A DNA stretch of 64,000 nucleotides, taken from Chryseobacterium joostei. Lineage in GTDB: Bacteria; Bacteroidota; Bacteroidia; Flavobacteriales; Weeksellaceae. The DNA lies in contig NZ_CP033926.1 in assembly GCF_003815775.1 (NCBI RefSeq), positions 310,001 through 374,000 on the forward strand. The letters run 5' to 3'. The translations under genes were made by a program, and so were the position numbers. The stretch's first letter is position 1, and the number at the start of each line of letters is the position of its first letter. Positions 24,742-33,568 of this stretch are shown here, one piece after another. The notes below the pieces were generated by a model. That model saw only the letters and a program-made list of their open reading frames with translations, had not been told where the DNA came from and did no database searches.

Positions 24742-25508
24742 TGAAGAAGATAACTAAGCTTTTACTGAATAAAATTCCACGTCCGATGCTGATTAAAATG
24801 AGCATCTGGGCAAGACCGCTTATTTATCAGTTTTTTAAAGGAGATACATTCTATGATCCTATTGATGGAAGATCATACCGGAAATTTCTGCCTTACGGAT
24901 ACGGAAAGCAAAGGGAAAATGCCCTTTCTCCCGGAACCTTAAGTCTGGAAAGACACCGTCAGATGTGGCTGTATCTTCAAAATGAAACCGATTTCTTTAT
25001 TAAAAGCTATAAAGTTCTGCATATTGCTCCCGAACAGGAATTTTTAAGGAAATTCAAGAGAATGAGCAACCTGAACTATATTTCTGCTGATTTATATTCT
25101 CCAATTGTAGATGTGAAAGCTGATATTTTGGATCTTCCTTTCGAAAATGAAAGCTTTGATATTGTTTTCTGCAACCACGTTCTGGAACATATTGAAGATG
25201 ATGCAAAGGCAATCAGTGAACTATACAGAGTAATGAAACCCGGAGGATGGGGAATTCTTCAGGTTCCGATGAGAAATTCATTGGAGAAAACCTATGAAGA
25301 TTTTACCATAAAAGACCCAAAGGAACGTCAAAAGCATTTCGGCCAATACGATCATGTTCGTTGGTACGGAATGGATTATTTCGACCGTTTAAGAAAAGCC
25401 GGTTTTGAAACAGAACCTAATTTCTACTCACAGAAATTTTCAGAAGAAGAAATAAAAAAATACGGGTTGAGAAGCAATGAGATTCTTCCTGTAGTTTTCA
25501 AGAAATAA
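24741..25508 (+). CDS. SAM-dependent class I methyltransferase
   Basis: A 255-residue cytoplasmic methyltransferase. The Methyltransf_11-type core is visible: KVLHIAPEQEFLRKFKR (motif I variant), YISADLYSP (acidic loop), ADILDLPFENESFDIVFCNHVLEHIEDD and ELYRVMKPGGWGILQVP. The glycine-rich motif I is degenerate (HIAPE instead of ExGxGxG), a variant common in this Bacteroidota group. N-terminal ~60 residues are basic with a hydrophobic patch and may contact a membrane or lipid. Substrate unknown. It starts within the stop codon of map and ends before a bidirectional terminator. Confidence 0.82.
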   Translation: MKKITKLLLNKIPRPMLIKMSIWARPLIYQFFKGDTFYDPIDGRSYRKFLPYGYGKQRENALSPGTLSLERHRQMWLYLQNETDFFIKSYKVLHIAPEQEFLRKFKRMSNLNYISADLYSPIVDVKADILDLPFENESFDIVFCNHVLEHIEDDAKAISELYRVMKPGGWGILQVPMRNSLEKTYEDFTIKDPKERQKHFGQYDHVRWYGMDYFDRLRKAGFETEPNFYSQKFSEEEIKKYGLRSNEILPVVFKK

Positions 25509-25530
25509 TAAAGCAATACGCTGAAAAAAT

Positions 25531-25562
25531 AAAACCGTCTTCATCACGAAGGCGGTTTTATA
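25531..25562. terminator. Bidirectional terminator
   Basis: Twelve-bp stem with one G-U pair (25531-25542 with 25548-25559), A/T runs on both sides, between the convergent methyltransferase and SMR genes. Confidence 0.85.
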
Positions 25563-25601
25563 TTTAAACTAGATAGAAATTATTTTTACAGTTCCTGTTT
25601 C

Positions 25602-25931
25602 TTAGTGAGAAGAAACCGCTTTTAATCCAATTACAGAACCAATTAAGGTAATGATAAAGAATATTCTCCAGAAGCTTACCGGATCCTTAAAGAAGAAAAT
25701 TCCCATTAAGACAGTTCCTACCGCTCCAATTCCTGTCCATACAGCGTAAGCCGTACCGATAGGCAATGTATGGGTAGCTTTGATAAGCAAAAGCATGCTT
25801 ATAGTCATCGTTATCAGGAAGCCTGTGTACCAAAGATACATCTCTGTTCCTGATGTCTCCTTTGCCTTTCCTAAACATGAAGCGAAGGCAACTTCAAATA
25901 ATCCTGCGATAACTAATATGATCCAATTCAT
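25602..25931 (-). CDS. Small multidrug resistance family exporter, Gdx/SugE-like
   Basis: A 109-residue inner-membrane protein with four hydrophobic helices, working as an antiparallel dimer. The essential Glu13 in AGLFEVAFA is present. The stretch GTAYAVWTGIGAVGTVL is of the Gdx (SugE) type, whose members export guanidinium with proton exchange, and not of the EmrE type, which has a different helix 3. No guanidine riboswitch motif was recognised nearby. A Crp/Fnr regulator gene lies 69 bp upstream on the same strand and may control it. Broader quaternary-ammonium transport is possible. Confidence 0.88.
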   Translation of the reverse strand: MNWIILVIAGLFEVAFASCLGKAKETSGTEMYLWYTGFLITMTISMLLLIKATHTLPIGTAYAVWTGIGAVGTVLMGIFFFKDPVSFWRIFFIITLIGSVIGLKAVSSH

Positions 25932-26000
25932 TTTGTAAATTTTTCTACTGCAAATTTCAGAATTTATGAGCAGAAAAAATTTTACAATTGTTAAAAAAAA

Positions 26001-26564
26001 CTATTTTATCTCTGCCCGAATTCTGCTTAAGCTTACCTGTGTAATCCCAAGGTAAGAGGCTATGTGACCCAGCTGAACCCTCTTTAATAAATCCGGCTGA
26101 TACAGGATAATATCCTTATACCGTTCCAATGATGTTTTAAACTGTCTTGAAATGATGAGCTCTTCCGACTTTATCATTTCAGCTTCCGCAAGTTTTCTGC
26201 CCCAGTTGGCAATATGAATATCCTCATTGAACAATGTTCTGAGGTTTTCTGTTTCCAGTCTGTATAAATCACAATCTTCCAGCAGCTCAATGCTTTCATA
26301 ACCGGGTTTGTCTTCCACATAGCTTTTCATGGAAAGTATACATTGTCCCTCGCTTCCGAACCAGAATGTAATATCATTGTCGGATGTTGAAGAATAAGCA
26401 CGTGCAATTCCTTTACGGATAAAATAGAGGTGTGGTATCACCTTATCTGCCTCCATCAGGCAATATCCTTTTGGATGAGAAACTTCTGTGATATATTCTT
26501 TTAAGCTATTTTTGGAAGCCTCAGGAAGTATATAAATTTGATCAAGAATCTGGTCTATATTCAT
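26001..26564 (-). CDS. Crp/Fnr-family transcriptional regulator
   Basis: A 187-residue regulator with an N-terminal cyclic-nucleotide-binding-type beta-roll (residues about 20-110; HLYFIRKGIARAYS, DITFWFGSEGQ) and a C-terminal winged HTH (VQLGHIASYLGITQVSLSRIRAEI). The beta-roll lacks the clear phosphate-binding GE...RA cassette of cAMP-binding Crp, and there are no Fnr-type N-terminal cysteines, so the effector is unknown. Regulators of this short class often control a transporter gene beside them; the SMR exporter is downstream on the same strand. A good promoter precedes it. Confidence 0.85.
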   Translation of the reverse strand: MNIDQILDQIYILPEASKNSLKEYITEVSHPKGYCLMEADKVIPHLYFIRKGIARAYSSTSDNDITFWFGSEGQCILSMKSYVEDKPGYESIELLEDCDLYRLETENLRTLFNEDIHIANWGRKLAEAEMIKSEELIISRQFKTSLERYKDIILYQPDLLKRVQLGHIASYLGITQVSLSRIRAEIK

Positions 26565-26583
26565 AAATATGAATTCTAATATT

Positions 26584-26615
26584 CAAAAGTATCAGTTTTA
26601 AGTAATGTGATACAA
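26584..26615 (-). promoter_or_regulatory. Promoter of the Crp/Fnr gene
   Basis: On the minus strand TTG (26613-26615), 21 bp, TACTTTTG (26584-26591), then 19 bp to the start codon. It lies in a 257-base gap that also holds the era promoter on the other strand. Confidence 0.65.
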
Positions 26616-26793
26616 AATAATCTGATGATTTTTTATAACGATATTAAATAATTTGGTTGTACTGTAATCTTTTGATTAAAAATGTTAATCCTGTTTTTAT
26701 TAAAATATCTCTTTGCAGCATATCATAAGATTATATAACTCTCTTTTTTCTTTTAAATATTGAGATTAACCGTAAAGACCAATTTTGTTTTAG

Positions 26794-26801
26794 TAACTTT
26801 G
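26794..26801 (+). promoter_or_regulatory. -7 promoter element of era
   Basis: TAACTTTG followed by GCA, 20 bp before the era start codon. The -33 position lacks a TTG. Confidence 0.6.
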
Positions 26802-26821
26802 CAGTTCGTAATATTATTTTT

Positions 26822-27697
26822 ATGCACAAAGCTGGATTTGTAAATATAGTTGGAAAGCCGAATGCCGGAAAATCTACACTACTTAACCAATTGATGGGAG
26901 AGAAGTTGGCGATTGTAACGCAGAAAGCCCAGACAACCCGTCACAGAATTTTTGGTATTTATAATGAAGAGGATCTTCAAATCGTATTTTCTGATACTCC
27001 CGGAGTATTGGATCCTAAATACGGATTGCAGGAAAAAATGATGGATTTTGTAAAGGATTCCCTACAGGATGCTGATGTATTCCTGTTTATTGTAGATGTA
27101 ACTGATAAAGCTGAACCATCAGAGTTCCTGATTGATAAATTAAATAAAATTCCTGTTCCTGTACTTCTTTTATTAAACAAAGTAGACCAAACAGATCAGG
27201 CTGGTCTTGAAAAACTGGTAGAAGACTGGCACAACAGAATTCCTAAAGCTGAAATTCTTCCAATTTCTGCCCTGAATGCCTTTAATACAGAAATTATCCT
27301 ACCTAAGTTAAAGTCTTTATTACCTGAAAATCCACCTTACTATGATAAGGATCAGTATACAGACAAACCGGAAAGGTTCTTTGTAAATGAGGCTATCCGT
27401 GAGAAAATTCTTTTAAACTATGACAAGGAAATTCCATATTCTGTGGAAGTGGTTACCGAGCAGTTTAAGGAAAAAGAGGGAATTATCTTTATAGATTCTA
27501 TTATCTATGTAGAAAGAGATACCCAGAAAGGAATTATTATTGGGCATAAAGGCGAGGCTATCAAGAAAGTAGGGACAGATGCGAGGTTAGATCTTGAAAA
27601 ATTCTTTTCCAAAAAAATTCACCTGAATTTATTCGTAAAGGTGAAAAAGGATTGGAGAAAGAATGACCGAGACCTGAAGAATTTCGGGTACAGATAG
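26822..27697 (+). CDS. era: GTPase Era
   Basis: A 291-residue essential ribosome-assembly GTPase that binds the 3' end of 16S rRNA. G-domain motifs are GKPNAGKST at residues 11-19 (G1), DTPG (G3), NKVD (G4) and SALNA (G5). The C-terminal KH domain shows the GHKGEAIKKVGTDARLDLEKFF element and ends with LKNFGYR, as in other Era proteins. Length and motifs are normal. It is followed after 67 bp by a DoxX gene on the same strand; no terminator is obvious between them, so read-through is possible. Confidence 0.97.
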   Translation: MHKAGFVNIVGKPNAGKSTLLNQLMGEKLAIVTQKAQTTRHRIFGIYNEEDLQIVFSDTPGVLDPKYGLQEKMMDFVKDSLQDADVFLFIVDVTDKAEPSEFLIDKLNKIPVPVLLLLNKVDQTDQAGLEKLVEDWHNRIPKAEILPISALNAFNTEIILPKLKSLLPENPPYYDKDQYTDKPERFFVNEAIREKILLNYDKEIPYSVEVVTEQFKEKEGIIFIDSIIYVERDTQKGIIIGHKGEAIKKVGTDARLDLEKFFSKKIHLNLFVKVKKDWRKNDRDLKNFGYR

Positions 27698-27764
27698 ACT
27701 AAAAACACTGTAGATTCCTTTGTATTAAAAGATTTTTATTAACTTAGTCTAAATTTTTTAGTAA

Positions 27765-28193
27765 ATGAACTATAATAATTCAAATTCAAGCTCAATACCT
27801 AAAGATATTATTTTATTGGCAGTGAGAGTGTTTGTAGGTTTTGCAATGCTTTCTCATGGATATCCAAAGCTCCAAATGTTATTGGCGGGCGGTAAAATTG
27901 AATTTTTCGATTTTATGGGATTAGGTCCACAGATTTCACTGATTCTTACGGTAATTGCTGAATTTGCTTGTTCAATCTTACTGATATTAGGACTTTTTAC
28001 AAGGATTTCCTTAGGTTTTTTGATCTTTACGATGGTCATTGCAGGATTTGTAGTTCATGGGGCAGACCCTTTTGAAAAAAGAGAAATGAGTCTTATTTAT
28101 CTTTCTGTTTATCTTCTCCTGATGATTATCGGAGCCGGAAAGGTTTCTGTAGATCATATGATTGAAAGAAGAAAAAGAGCTTCAGACTGGTAA
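27765..28193 (+). CDS. DoxX-family inner-membrane protein
   Basis: A 142-residue protein with four predicted membrane helices. The N-terminal LAVRVFVGFAMLSHGYPKLQ and the central AEFACSILLILGLFTRISLGFL fit the DoxX family, with the HGYPK and GLFTR signature segments intact. DoxX-type proteins are linked to redox or respiratory membrane functions, but the activity of this branch is not known. It may be co-transcribed with era. A perfect palindromic terminator follows its stop codon. Confidence 0.88.
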   Translation: MNYNNSNSSSIPKDIILLAVRVFVGFAMLSHGYPKLQMLLAGGKIEFFDFMGLGPQISLILTVIAEFACSILLILGLFTRISLGFLIFTMVIAGFVVHGADPFEKREMSLIYLSVYLLLMIIGAGKVSVDHMIERRKRASDW

Positions 28194-28214
28194 TAAACTT
28201 ACTGAATATAATAT

Positions 28215-28245
28215 AAAAGAGCATCAATTGATGCTCTTTTTTTAT
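28215..28245 (+). terminator. Palindromic terminator of the era-doxX region
   Basis: A 26-base perfect palindrome (28215-28240) whose arms are A-rich and T-rich, followed by TTT. Confidence 0.85.
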
Positions 28246-28346
28246 TGGAGTTATATTTGAAATTGTCTTTGTTTTCAGATGTTCTACGTGATTTGGTATG
28301 TTGGTAATTATTCAAAAATCACTACATTCGTGGAAAATGAATCTAT

Positions 28347-30749
28347 ATGAAGATAAAGCTGACAATTTGCCTTCTGGCATTTCTCAATTTTTATGATGCA
28401 CAGGAGAATATTACCTATCAAAAGCCTTCTGCAGAAATTCTGAAACTGGCAGATTATGACAGGCCGCCTGCCGTTTTGATGAACAGTAAGAAAGACTGGG
28501 TTGTGTTTACCTATAGACCGGCTTATAAAACTCTGAATGATCTTAACCAGCAGGAAATGAAACTGGGAGGACTAAGAATCAATCCGGTTACTAATATTGC
28601 CAGTACGGTTACTTATTTTAATAATCTTAAAATAAGAAAGATCGGGGATAAAAATGAGACTCAGGTAAAAAATCTACCATCAGAAGCTAAAATTGCACAT
28701 CTTTTATTTTCACCGGATGAAAAAAAACTAGCCTTTACCAATACTACGGATAAAGGAGTAGAGCTGTGGATCATAGACATGCAAACTGCCACTGCAAAAA
28801 AGATTACACAAGATACCCTGAACGCAAACTTAGGATATCCATATATCTGGTATAATGATTCACAAAGTCTATTGATAAGAACGCTTCCTCAGAACAGACC
28901 TGCCTTGATTGATTCAAGCAAGGATCTTCCAACAGGACCTATTGTTTCTACAGCAGATGGAAAGGTTTCACAAAACAGAACATATCAGGATCTTTTAAAA
29001 AATCCACAGGATGAGAAGAACTTTGAGGTTCTTGTATCTTCTGAAGTTTATAACGTAGATCTGAACGGAAACCTTAAAAAGCTTATGGATAAAGATATGT
29101 ATTCAGGGTTAAGCTTTTCTCCGGATGGTAATTACTTATTGACAACCACAATCAAAAAACCATTCTCCTATATTGTTCCACTGAACAGATTTCCCTCAAC
29201 ATCAACTGTGTATGATACGAAGGGAAATGTTGTGAAAGTGGTAAACGAAGTTCCGCTTAATGAGATTATGCCAAAGGGGTTTTCATCAGTAAGAACAGGA
29301 AAAAGAGATATGAATTGGAGAAGCGACGCTCCGGCAACTCTAGTGTATACTGAAGCACTTGACGGAGGAAATCAACATAAAGCTGCCGAATATCGAGATG
29401 AAATCTTTACATGGGAAGCTCCATTTACAACGGCTCCAAAGTCTTTCTTTAAAATGAAGCAGAGATATGAAGATATTAATTGGACCAATGATCATTACGC
29501 TGTAGTTTCTGAAGAATGGTATGACACCAGAAACACAAAATCATTCCTGATTGACCTTAATAATGGAGAAGCAAGAGTTATTGATGACAGAAATGTTCAG
29601 GATGTCTATAGTGATCCAGGGAAATTTAACAAGGTAAAAAATCAATACGGAAAGTCTGTTATTGATATGAAAGGAGGGAAGACTTATCTGATAGGTGACG
29701 GATTTACAAAAGACGGACAGCATCCTTTTATTGATGAAATGGATGTTAAATCGCTGAAAAAGAAAAGACTTTATACGTCAAACATCAAGAATGCAAAGGA
29801 AAATATCGTTGATATTCTAAATCCATCGAAAGGAGAGATTTTGACAACTCAGGAGGCTTCAAACCAGTATCCAAATTATTTTAAAAAGAATATTAAATCT
29901 AATAAAACAGAAGCTGTAACTTATTTTGCGAATCCTTTTGAAAGTATCAAGGATATTTACAAGGAAGTTATTACCTACAAAAGGAATGATGGTGTTACCC
30001 TGAGTGGTATTCTTTATCTGCCCGCAAATTATGACAGAAAAGCGAAAAAAGAAAAGCTTCCATTGTTAATTTGGGCCTACCCAAGAGAGTATAAAGATAA
30101 AAATACAGCAGGTCAAAGTACTCAGAATGATAATGACTTTACATTTCCAACTTACGGATCTTTTGTATATTGGACTACTAAGGGATATGCTGTGCTGGAT
30201 CATGCCGCTTTCCCAATCATTGGAGAAGGAAAAACAGAACCCAATGATACCTTTATTACTCAGTTGGTTGCCAATGCAGATGCTGCCATCAACGCGGTAG
30301 ATCAACTGGGATATATTGATAAAAAGAAAGTGGCTGTAGGAGGGCATTCCTATGGGGCCTTTATGACTGCCAATCTCTTGACTCATTCTCATCTTTTTGC
30401 ATGTGGTATTGCTAGAAGTGGGGCATATAACAGAACATTGACTCCATTCGGATTCCAGAGTGAGCAAAGAAATTATTGGGATGTTCCGGAGGTTTATAAC
30501 ACGATGTCTCCTTTTATGAATGCTGATAAAATGAAAACACCATTACTTTTAATTCATGGTGATGCAGATAACAACCCAGGGACTTTTACATTACAGACTG
30601 AAAGATATTTCCAGGCCTTGAAAAACCTTGGTGCTCCGGTAAGAATGGTTCTTCTTCCAAAAGAATCCCACGGATACCAGGCTAAAGAAAATATTCTGCA
30701 TGTTTTATGGGAACAGGATCAGTTCCTTGAAAAATGTTTGAAAAAATAA
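28347..30749 (+). CDS. Exported S9-family serine peptidase (prolyl oligopeptidase fold, glutamyl endopeptidase-like)
   Basis: An 800-residue peptidase with a signal peptide ending around FYDAQ. Residues about 30-560 form a beta-propeller with WD-like repeats (HLLFSPDEKKLAF, LSFSPDGNYLLTT), and about 570-800 an alpha/beta hydrolase. The catalytic triad is Ser668 in GGHSYGAF, Asp739 in HGDADNNPG and His775 in ESHGY. The LPLLIWAYPREYKDK and EGKTEPND segments resemble the S9D glutamyl endopeptidase branch. It acts in the periplasm, or outside, on peptides small enough to enter the propeller. Monocistronic with a strong terminator. Confidence 0.92.
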   Translation: MKIKLTICLLAFLNFYDAQENITYQKPSAEILKLADYDRPPAVLMNSKKDWVVFTYRPAYKTLNDLNQQEMKLGGLRINPVTNIASTVTYFNNLKIRKIGDKNETQVKNLPSEAKIAHLLFSPDEKKLAFTNTTDKGVELWIIDMQTATAKKITQDTLNANLGYPYIWYNDSQSLLIRTLPQNRPALIDSSKDLPTGPIVSTADGKVSQNRTYQDLLKNPQDEKNFEVLVSSEVYNVDLNGNLKKLMDKDMYSGLSFSPDGNYLLTTTIKKPFSYIVPLNRFPSTSTVYDTKGNVVKVVNEVPLNEIMPKGFSSVRTGKRDMNWRSDAPATLVYTEALDGGNQHKAAEYRDEIFTWEAPFTTAPKSFFKMKQRYEDINWTNDHYAVVSEEWYDTRNTKSFLIDLNNGEARVIDDRNVQDVYSDPGKFNKVKNQYGKSVIDMKGGKTYLIGDGFTKDGQHPFIDEMDVKSLKKKRLYTSNIKNAKENIVDILNPSKGEILTTQEASNQYPNYFKKNIKSNKTEAVTYFANPFESIKDIYKEVITYKRNDGVTLSGILYLPANYDRKAKKEKLPLLIWAYPREYKDKNTAGQSTQNDNDFTFPTYGSFVYWTTKGYAVLDHAAFPIIGEGKTEPNDTFITQLVANADAAINAVDQLGYIDKKKVAVGGHSYGAFMTANLLTHSHLFACGIARSGAYNRTLTPFGFQSEQRNYWDVPEVYNTMSPFMNADKMKTPLLLIHGDADNNPGTFTLQTERYFQALKNLGAPVRMVLLPKESHGYQAKENILHVLWEQDQFLEKCLKK

Positions 30750-30756
30750 TATATAG

Positions 30757-30793
30757 AAAGAGGTTGTTTACTGTAAACAACCTCTTTTTTATT
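30757..30793 (+). terminator. Terminator of the S9 peptidase gene
   Basis: Perfect 14-bp stem (30757-30770 with 30774-30787), CTG loop, T-run. Confidence 0.9.
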
Positions 30794-30826
30794 TAAGTGA
30801 AAAAATGCAGCCTTAAAGCTTAAAAA

Positions 30827-31516
30827 TCATAAGTATTTTAATATTTCATCAATGCTTTTCAGTTCCATAAAATGCTCATGCTCCAGATTCACATCATGCT
30901 GTTCATGGTTCCATGTTACATGATAAGGAATATGTGCTGCAGATCCTCCGATTTCCAAAACAGGTAGAATATCAGACTTAATGGAGTTTCCTAGCATCAG
31001 GAAATTTTCTGGCTGACAGTCAAGGTGCTTCAATAACTTTTTATAATCATTTTCTTTCTTGTCACTCATGATCTCAATATGGTGGAAATAATCCTGTAAT
31101 CCCGAATTTTTAAGCTTCCGTTCCTGATCCAGTAAATCTCCCTTTGTTGCTACAACCAGTCTGTATTTCCCTTTTAAACTGTCCAGCGTATCCGTAACTC
31201 CATCCAAAAGCTCAATGGGTTTTTGCAGAAGTTCCTGGCCCAATTCAATGGCTTTGTTAACCAGTTGTAAAGAGGCTGTATTATTGCTAACTCTGCTGAT
31301 GGTTTCAATCATACAAAGCATGAAGCCTTTTACCCCATACCCATACAAATGCAGGTTTTGCATTTCGGTCTTAAATAATTCCTGAGAAACAGAGTGCTGA
31401 GGAAGGTAATCTTCTAAGAGTATACAGAATTCTTTTTCTGCCTCCTGAAAATAAGGCTCATTCACCCAAAGAGTATCATCTGCATCAAAGGCTATAGTCG
31501 TAATGTGATTATTCAT
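30827..31516 (-). CDS. HAD-superfamily hydrolase, haloacid dehalogenase-like
   Basis: A 229-residue HAD phosphatase-type protein. Motif I is AFDADDTLW with nucleophile Asp10 and acid Asp12, motif II the Thr in LVVATKGD, motif III Lys in ENDYKKLL, and motif IV MLGNSIKSDILPVLEIGG. The helical insert between motifs I and II makes a C1 cap. The Asp-Ala-Asp-Asp form of motif I is common in this branch. The frame is open to 31576, but ATG 31516 gives the normal N-terminus and leaves a divergent promoter region of 69 bp with the Crp/Fnr gene. Substrate unknown. Confidence 0.85.
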   Translation of the reverse strand: MNNHITTIAFDADDTLWVNEPYFQEAEKEFCILLEDYLPQHSVSQELFKTEMQNLHLYGYGVKGFMLCMIETISRVSNNTASLQLVNKAIELGQELLQKPIELLDGVTDTLDSLKGKYRLVVATKGDLLDQERKLKNSGLQDYFHHIEIMSDKKENDYKKLLKHLDCQPENFLMLGNSIKSDILPVLEIGGSAAHIPYHVTWNHEQHDVNLEHEHFMELKSIDEILKYL

Positions 31517-31570
31517 TTTAGTTTTGTAATTTTCAGGTTCAAATTTCAACATAAAAAATAAAACAGAAAA

Positions 31571-31582
31571 GGACAATTGTCC
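31571..31582. promoter_or_regulatory. Perfect palindrome, candidate Crp/Fnr operator
   Basis: GGACAATTGTCC is a 12-bp perfect palindrome that ends 3 bp before the start codon of the Crp/Fnr gene at 31586, in the divergent region with the HAD gene. Its place suggests autorepression. Confidence 0.55.
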
Positions 31583-31585
31583 CGA

Positions 31586-32152
31586 ATGAATATGTTACGG
31601 ACGAATCAATCATTTTTAAGCTATCTTGAAGAGCTTTATCATAACCAGAATGGAGAAGATATTGTGTTACAGTCTTTTCCCAAGGGAGAAAGGTTATTAA
31701 ATCAGGATCAGCCTCTTTCCAAAGTCATGCTCATTAAAGATGGCATTGTAAAATGTTATTTTGGAGAAGAAAATGGTAAGGAATATATTGTTGAGTTTTT
31801 GGGGAATGGAGAGATTATTGGAGAGGTAGAATTGATAAAAAATATTCCTTGTTTGTGTGGTATTGAAGCATTGACTGATGTTGCAGTGTATACCATCAAT
31901 CTGAATCATTTTAAGAACCTGATTAAAAGTGATCTTATCCTGAACAACTTGCTACTAGATTCCTTTGCTGAAAGGATTATTAATACTTCCAGCAGGGCTT
32001 CTTATCAGCAACTTTATACCATAGAACATACATTGGCACAACTGCTTAAAATGCAGTCAAAACAGAATATCCAAATTTCAAAGGAAAATATGGCTGCCTA
32101 CCTGGGAATTACAGTGAGAAGCTTAAATAGAATTTTAAAAGATTTGAAATAA
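31586..32152 (+). CDS. Crp/Fnr-family transcriptional regulator (second copy)
   Basis: A 188-residue regulator with a beta-roll effector domain (KVMLIKDGIVKCYF, YIVEFLGNGEIIGEVELI at about residues 46-90) and a C-terminal winged HTH (ISKENMAAYLGITVRSLNRILKDL). The GEIIGEVELI segment keeps more of the canonical cNMP-binding look than the copy at 26 kb. A TTG start at 31577 would be possible but would sit in the palindrome at 31571-31582; ATG 31586 or ATG 31592 is preferred. It diverges from the HAD hydrolase, which may be its target. The effector is unknown. Confidence 0.87.
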   Translation: MNMLRTNQSFLSYLEELYHNQNGEDIVLQSFPKGERLLNQDQPLSKVMLIKDGIVKCYFGEENGKEYIVEFLGNGEIIGEVELIKNIPCLCGIEALTDVAVYTINLNHFKNLIKSDLILNNLLLDSFAERIINTSSRASYQQLYTIEHTLAQLLKMQSKQNIQISKENMAAYLGITVRSLNRILKDLK

Positions 32153-32409
32153 TTTCGTTGGAAATGGGAGTAGTAAAATGAGCAGTATTCAATTTTATCG
32201 GAGATAAAATCTTTGCGTCTTAAAATATCAAATACGATCAGATCCATCGCGCCTTTGCGAATTTAAATATTAAAAAAAAAGGTTTTGGTTTTTGTTTTTA
32301 AGGGGTTTAATTGATTTTAACATTATTATTTATATAAAATAGTTGAATTCTAAAGGGGTGTTTTGAAAATTTATTATTTTTGTATTAAAATAAGTTTGAT
32401 TTAATATCA
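32153..32409. other. Intergenic region with degenerate palindromic repeat and promoter
   Basis: Contains the pieces ATCTTTGCGTC (about 32210) and CGCCTTTGCGAATTT (about 32250), the type of decayed repeat often seen between Chryseobacterium genes. A -7 box TATTTTTG at 32375-32382 serves the acetyltransferase gene. No ORF. Confidence 0.4.
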
Positions 32410-32913
32410 ATGGAAGAATTAAAGTTCAGAAATGCTGAGTTGGTAGATTTAGATAAAATCGTGGCCATATATAATTCCACAATTGCTTCAAGAATGGTGA
32501 CAGCTGATGTGGAGGACGTCTCTGTAGAAAGCAAGCAGAAATGGTTTAATGAGCATAATCCTGAAACAAGGCCACTCTGGATTGTTGAAGACCACGAAGA
32601 TCAGATTATAGGATGGGTAAGCTTTAGTTCATTCCACGAAAGACCTGCGTACAACGGAACGGTGGAAGTGAGTATCTATCTGGATGAAAGCTGTAGAGGG
32701 AAAGGCTATGGTAAGACCATTCTTCAGTATTGTATTGATAATACCGGAAAATTTGGAGTGAACAACCTTGTAGCGCTTATCTTTCTTCATAATGAGCCAA
32801 GTCTGAAGTTGTTTAGGTACTTTGGATTTGAAGATTGGGGAAAGCTTCCCGATGTAGCTGTTTTGGATGGGGTTGAAAGAAGTTTGGTGATTTTAGGTAA
32901 AAGAATTAAATAG
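32410..32913 (+). CDS. GNAT-family N-acetyltransferase, phosphinothricin acetyltransferase-like
   Basis: A 167-residue GNAT enzyme. The acetyl-CoA pyrophosphate-binding motif is in EVSIYLDESCRGKGYGKTILQYC (about residues 81-103, R-G-K-G-Y-G). The start (FRNAELVDLDKIVAIYNSTIASRMVTAD) and the KWFNEH and ERPAYNGTVEVSIYL segments follow the phosphinothricin/methionine sulfoximine acetyltransferase pattern. Those enzymes acetylate amino-acid analogues, which is the likely role. It could also be a protein or amine acetyltransferase. An 18-bp gap to the next gene suggests co-transcription. Confidence 0.85.
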   Translation: MEELKFRNAELVDLDKIVAIYNSTIASRMVTADVEDVSVESKQKWFNEHNPETRPLWIVEDHEDQIIGWVSFSSFHERPAYNGTVEVSIYLDESCRGKGYGKTILQYCIDNTGKFGVNNLVALIFLHNEPSLKLFRYFGFEDWGKLPDVAVLDGVERSLVILGKRIK

Positions 32914-32931
32914 AATATTAATTTCCTTTCC

Positions 32932-33480
32932 ATGAATAATATACTAATGGTTCTATTTGCTTTTGTTTTTTTTATTCAAGGAAAAGGACAATTAGACCAT
33001 ATTAATAGCGGAAAATATCATTCTGCAAAAGAGCATTTTGAAACCAAATATCAAAGGCAAGAACATTCAAGATTTTTGAGATCACAAATCAGAATTGAAA
33101 AGAATAGGGTTGTCATGAATGTTATTAATGTTATTGAATTTTCTGAAAGTTTGGATGATAAATATAAATTTATTCTTGAAAATGGATTGTTAAATCCAGT
33201 AAGGATTAACGGAAGTCCAGTACTAAGAATTTCAGTTATAGATGAATTACCTTTACTTAGTACAGATCCTCAAACTAAAAGATTTAAGCTATGGGTGTTT
33301 GTTCAGGAAAATGGATCCTTAAAACAAGAAAAATTAGAGAATTTATTGAAGAATAGTGTGAATCCTGATGAATATTATTTTGAACTCTACAATGAAAATG
33401 CTGATATAAATACAAGTTTTAATGAATTTGTAGAAGGTGCAAAATTGACGTATATAGGATATGGCGGGATTATAATTTAA
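32932..33480 (+). CDS. Exported protein of unknown function
   Basis: A 182-residue protein with a strongly hydrophobic N-terminus (residues 4-16) and likely cleavage after IQGKGQ, so it is probably periplasmic. The body is mixed alpha/beta and rich in Glu, Asn and Lys, with segments RIEKNRVVMNVINVIEF and FKLWVFVQENGSL. No known motif, lipobox or sorting tail was recognised. It follows the acetyltransferase by 18 bp and is followed by a bidirectional terminator. Its base composition looks more AT-rich than its neighbours, which may hint at a more recent arrival; that is only an impression. Confidence 0.65.
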   Translation: MNNILMVLFAFVFFIQGKGQLDHINSGKYHSAKEHFETKYQRQEHSRFLRSQIRIEKNRVVMNVINVIEFSESLDDKYKFILENGLLNPVRINGSPVLRISVIDELPLLSTDPQTKRFKLWVFVQENGSLKQEKLENLLKNSVNPDEYYFELYNENADINTSFNEFVEGAKLTYIGYGGIII

Positions 33481-33531
33481 TTCGATTAATTAATATTTGA
33501 AAAGTTATAACGTATAAGTTTATAATAATAA

Positions 33532-33563
33532 AAAAAGGCTGCTTCTATTGAAACAGCCTTTTT
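33532..33563. terminator. Bidirectional terminator
   Basis: Ten-bp stem (33532-33541 with 33554-33563) with A- and T-runs, between the convergent unknown gene and the MATE gene. Confidence 0.85.
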
Positions 33564-33568
33564 CAGTA

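Noticed and set aside
31577..31585. TTG start codon for the second Crp/Fnr gene
   Set aside because: It lies within the perfect palindrome; the ATG at 31586 fits the family N-terminus equally well.
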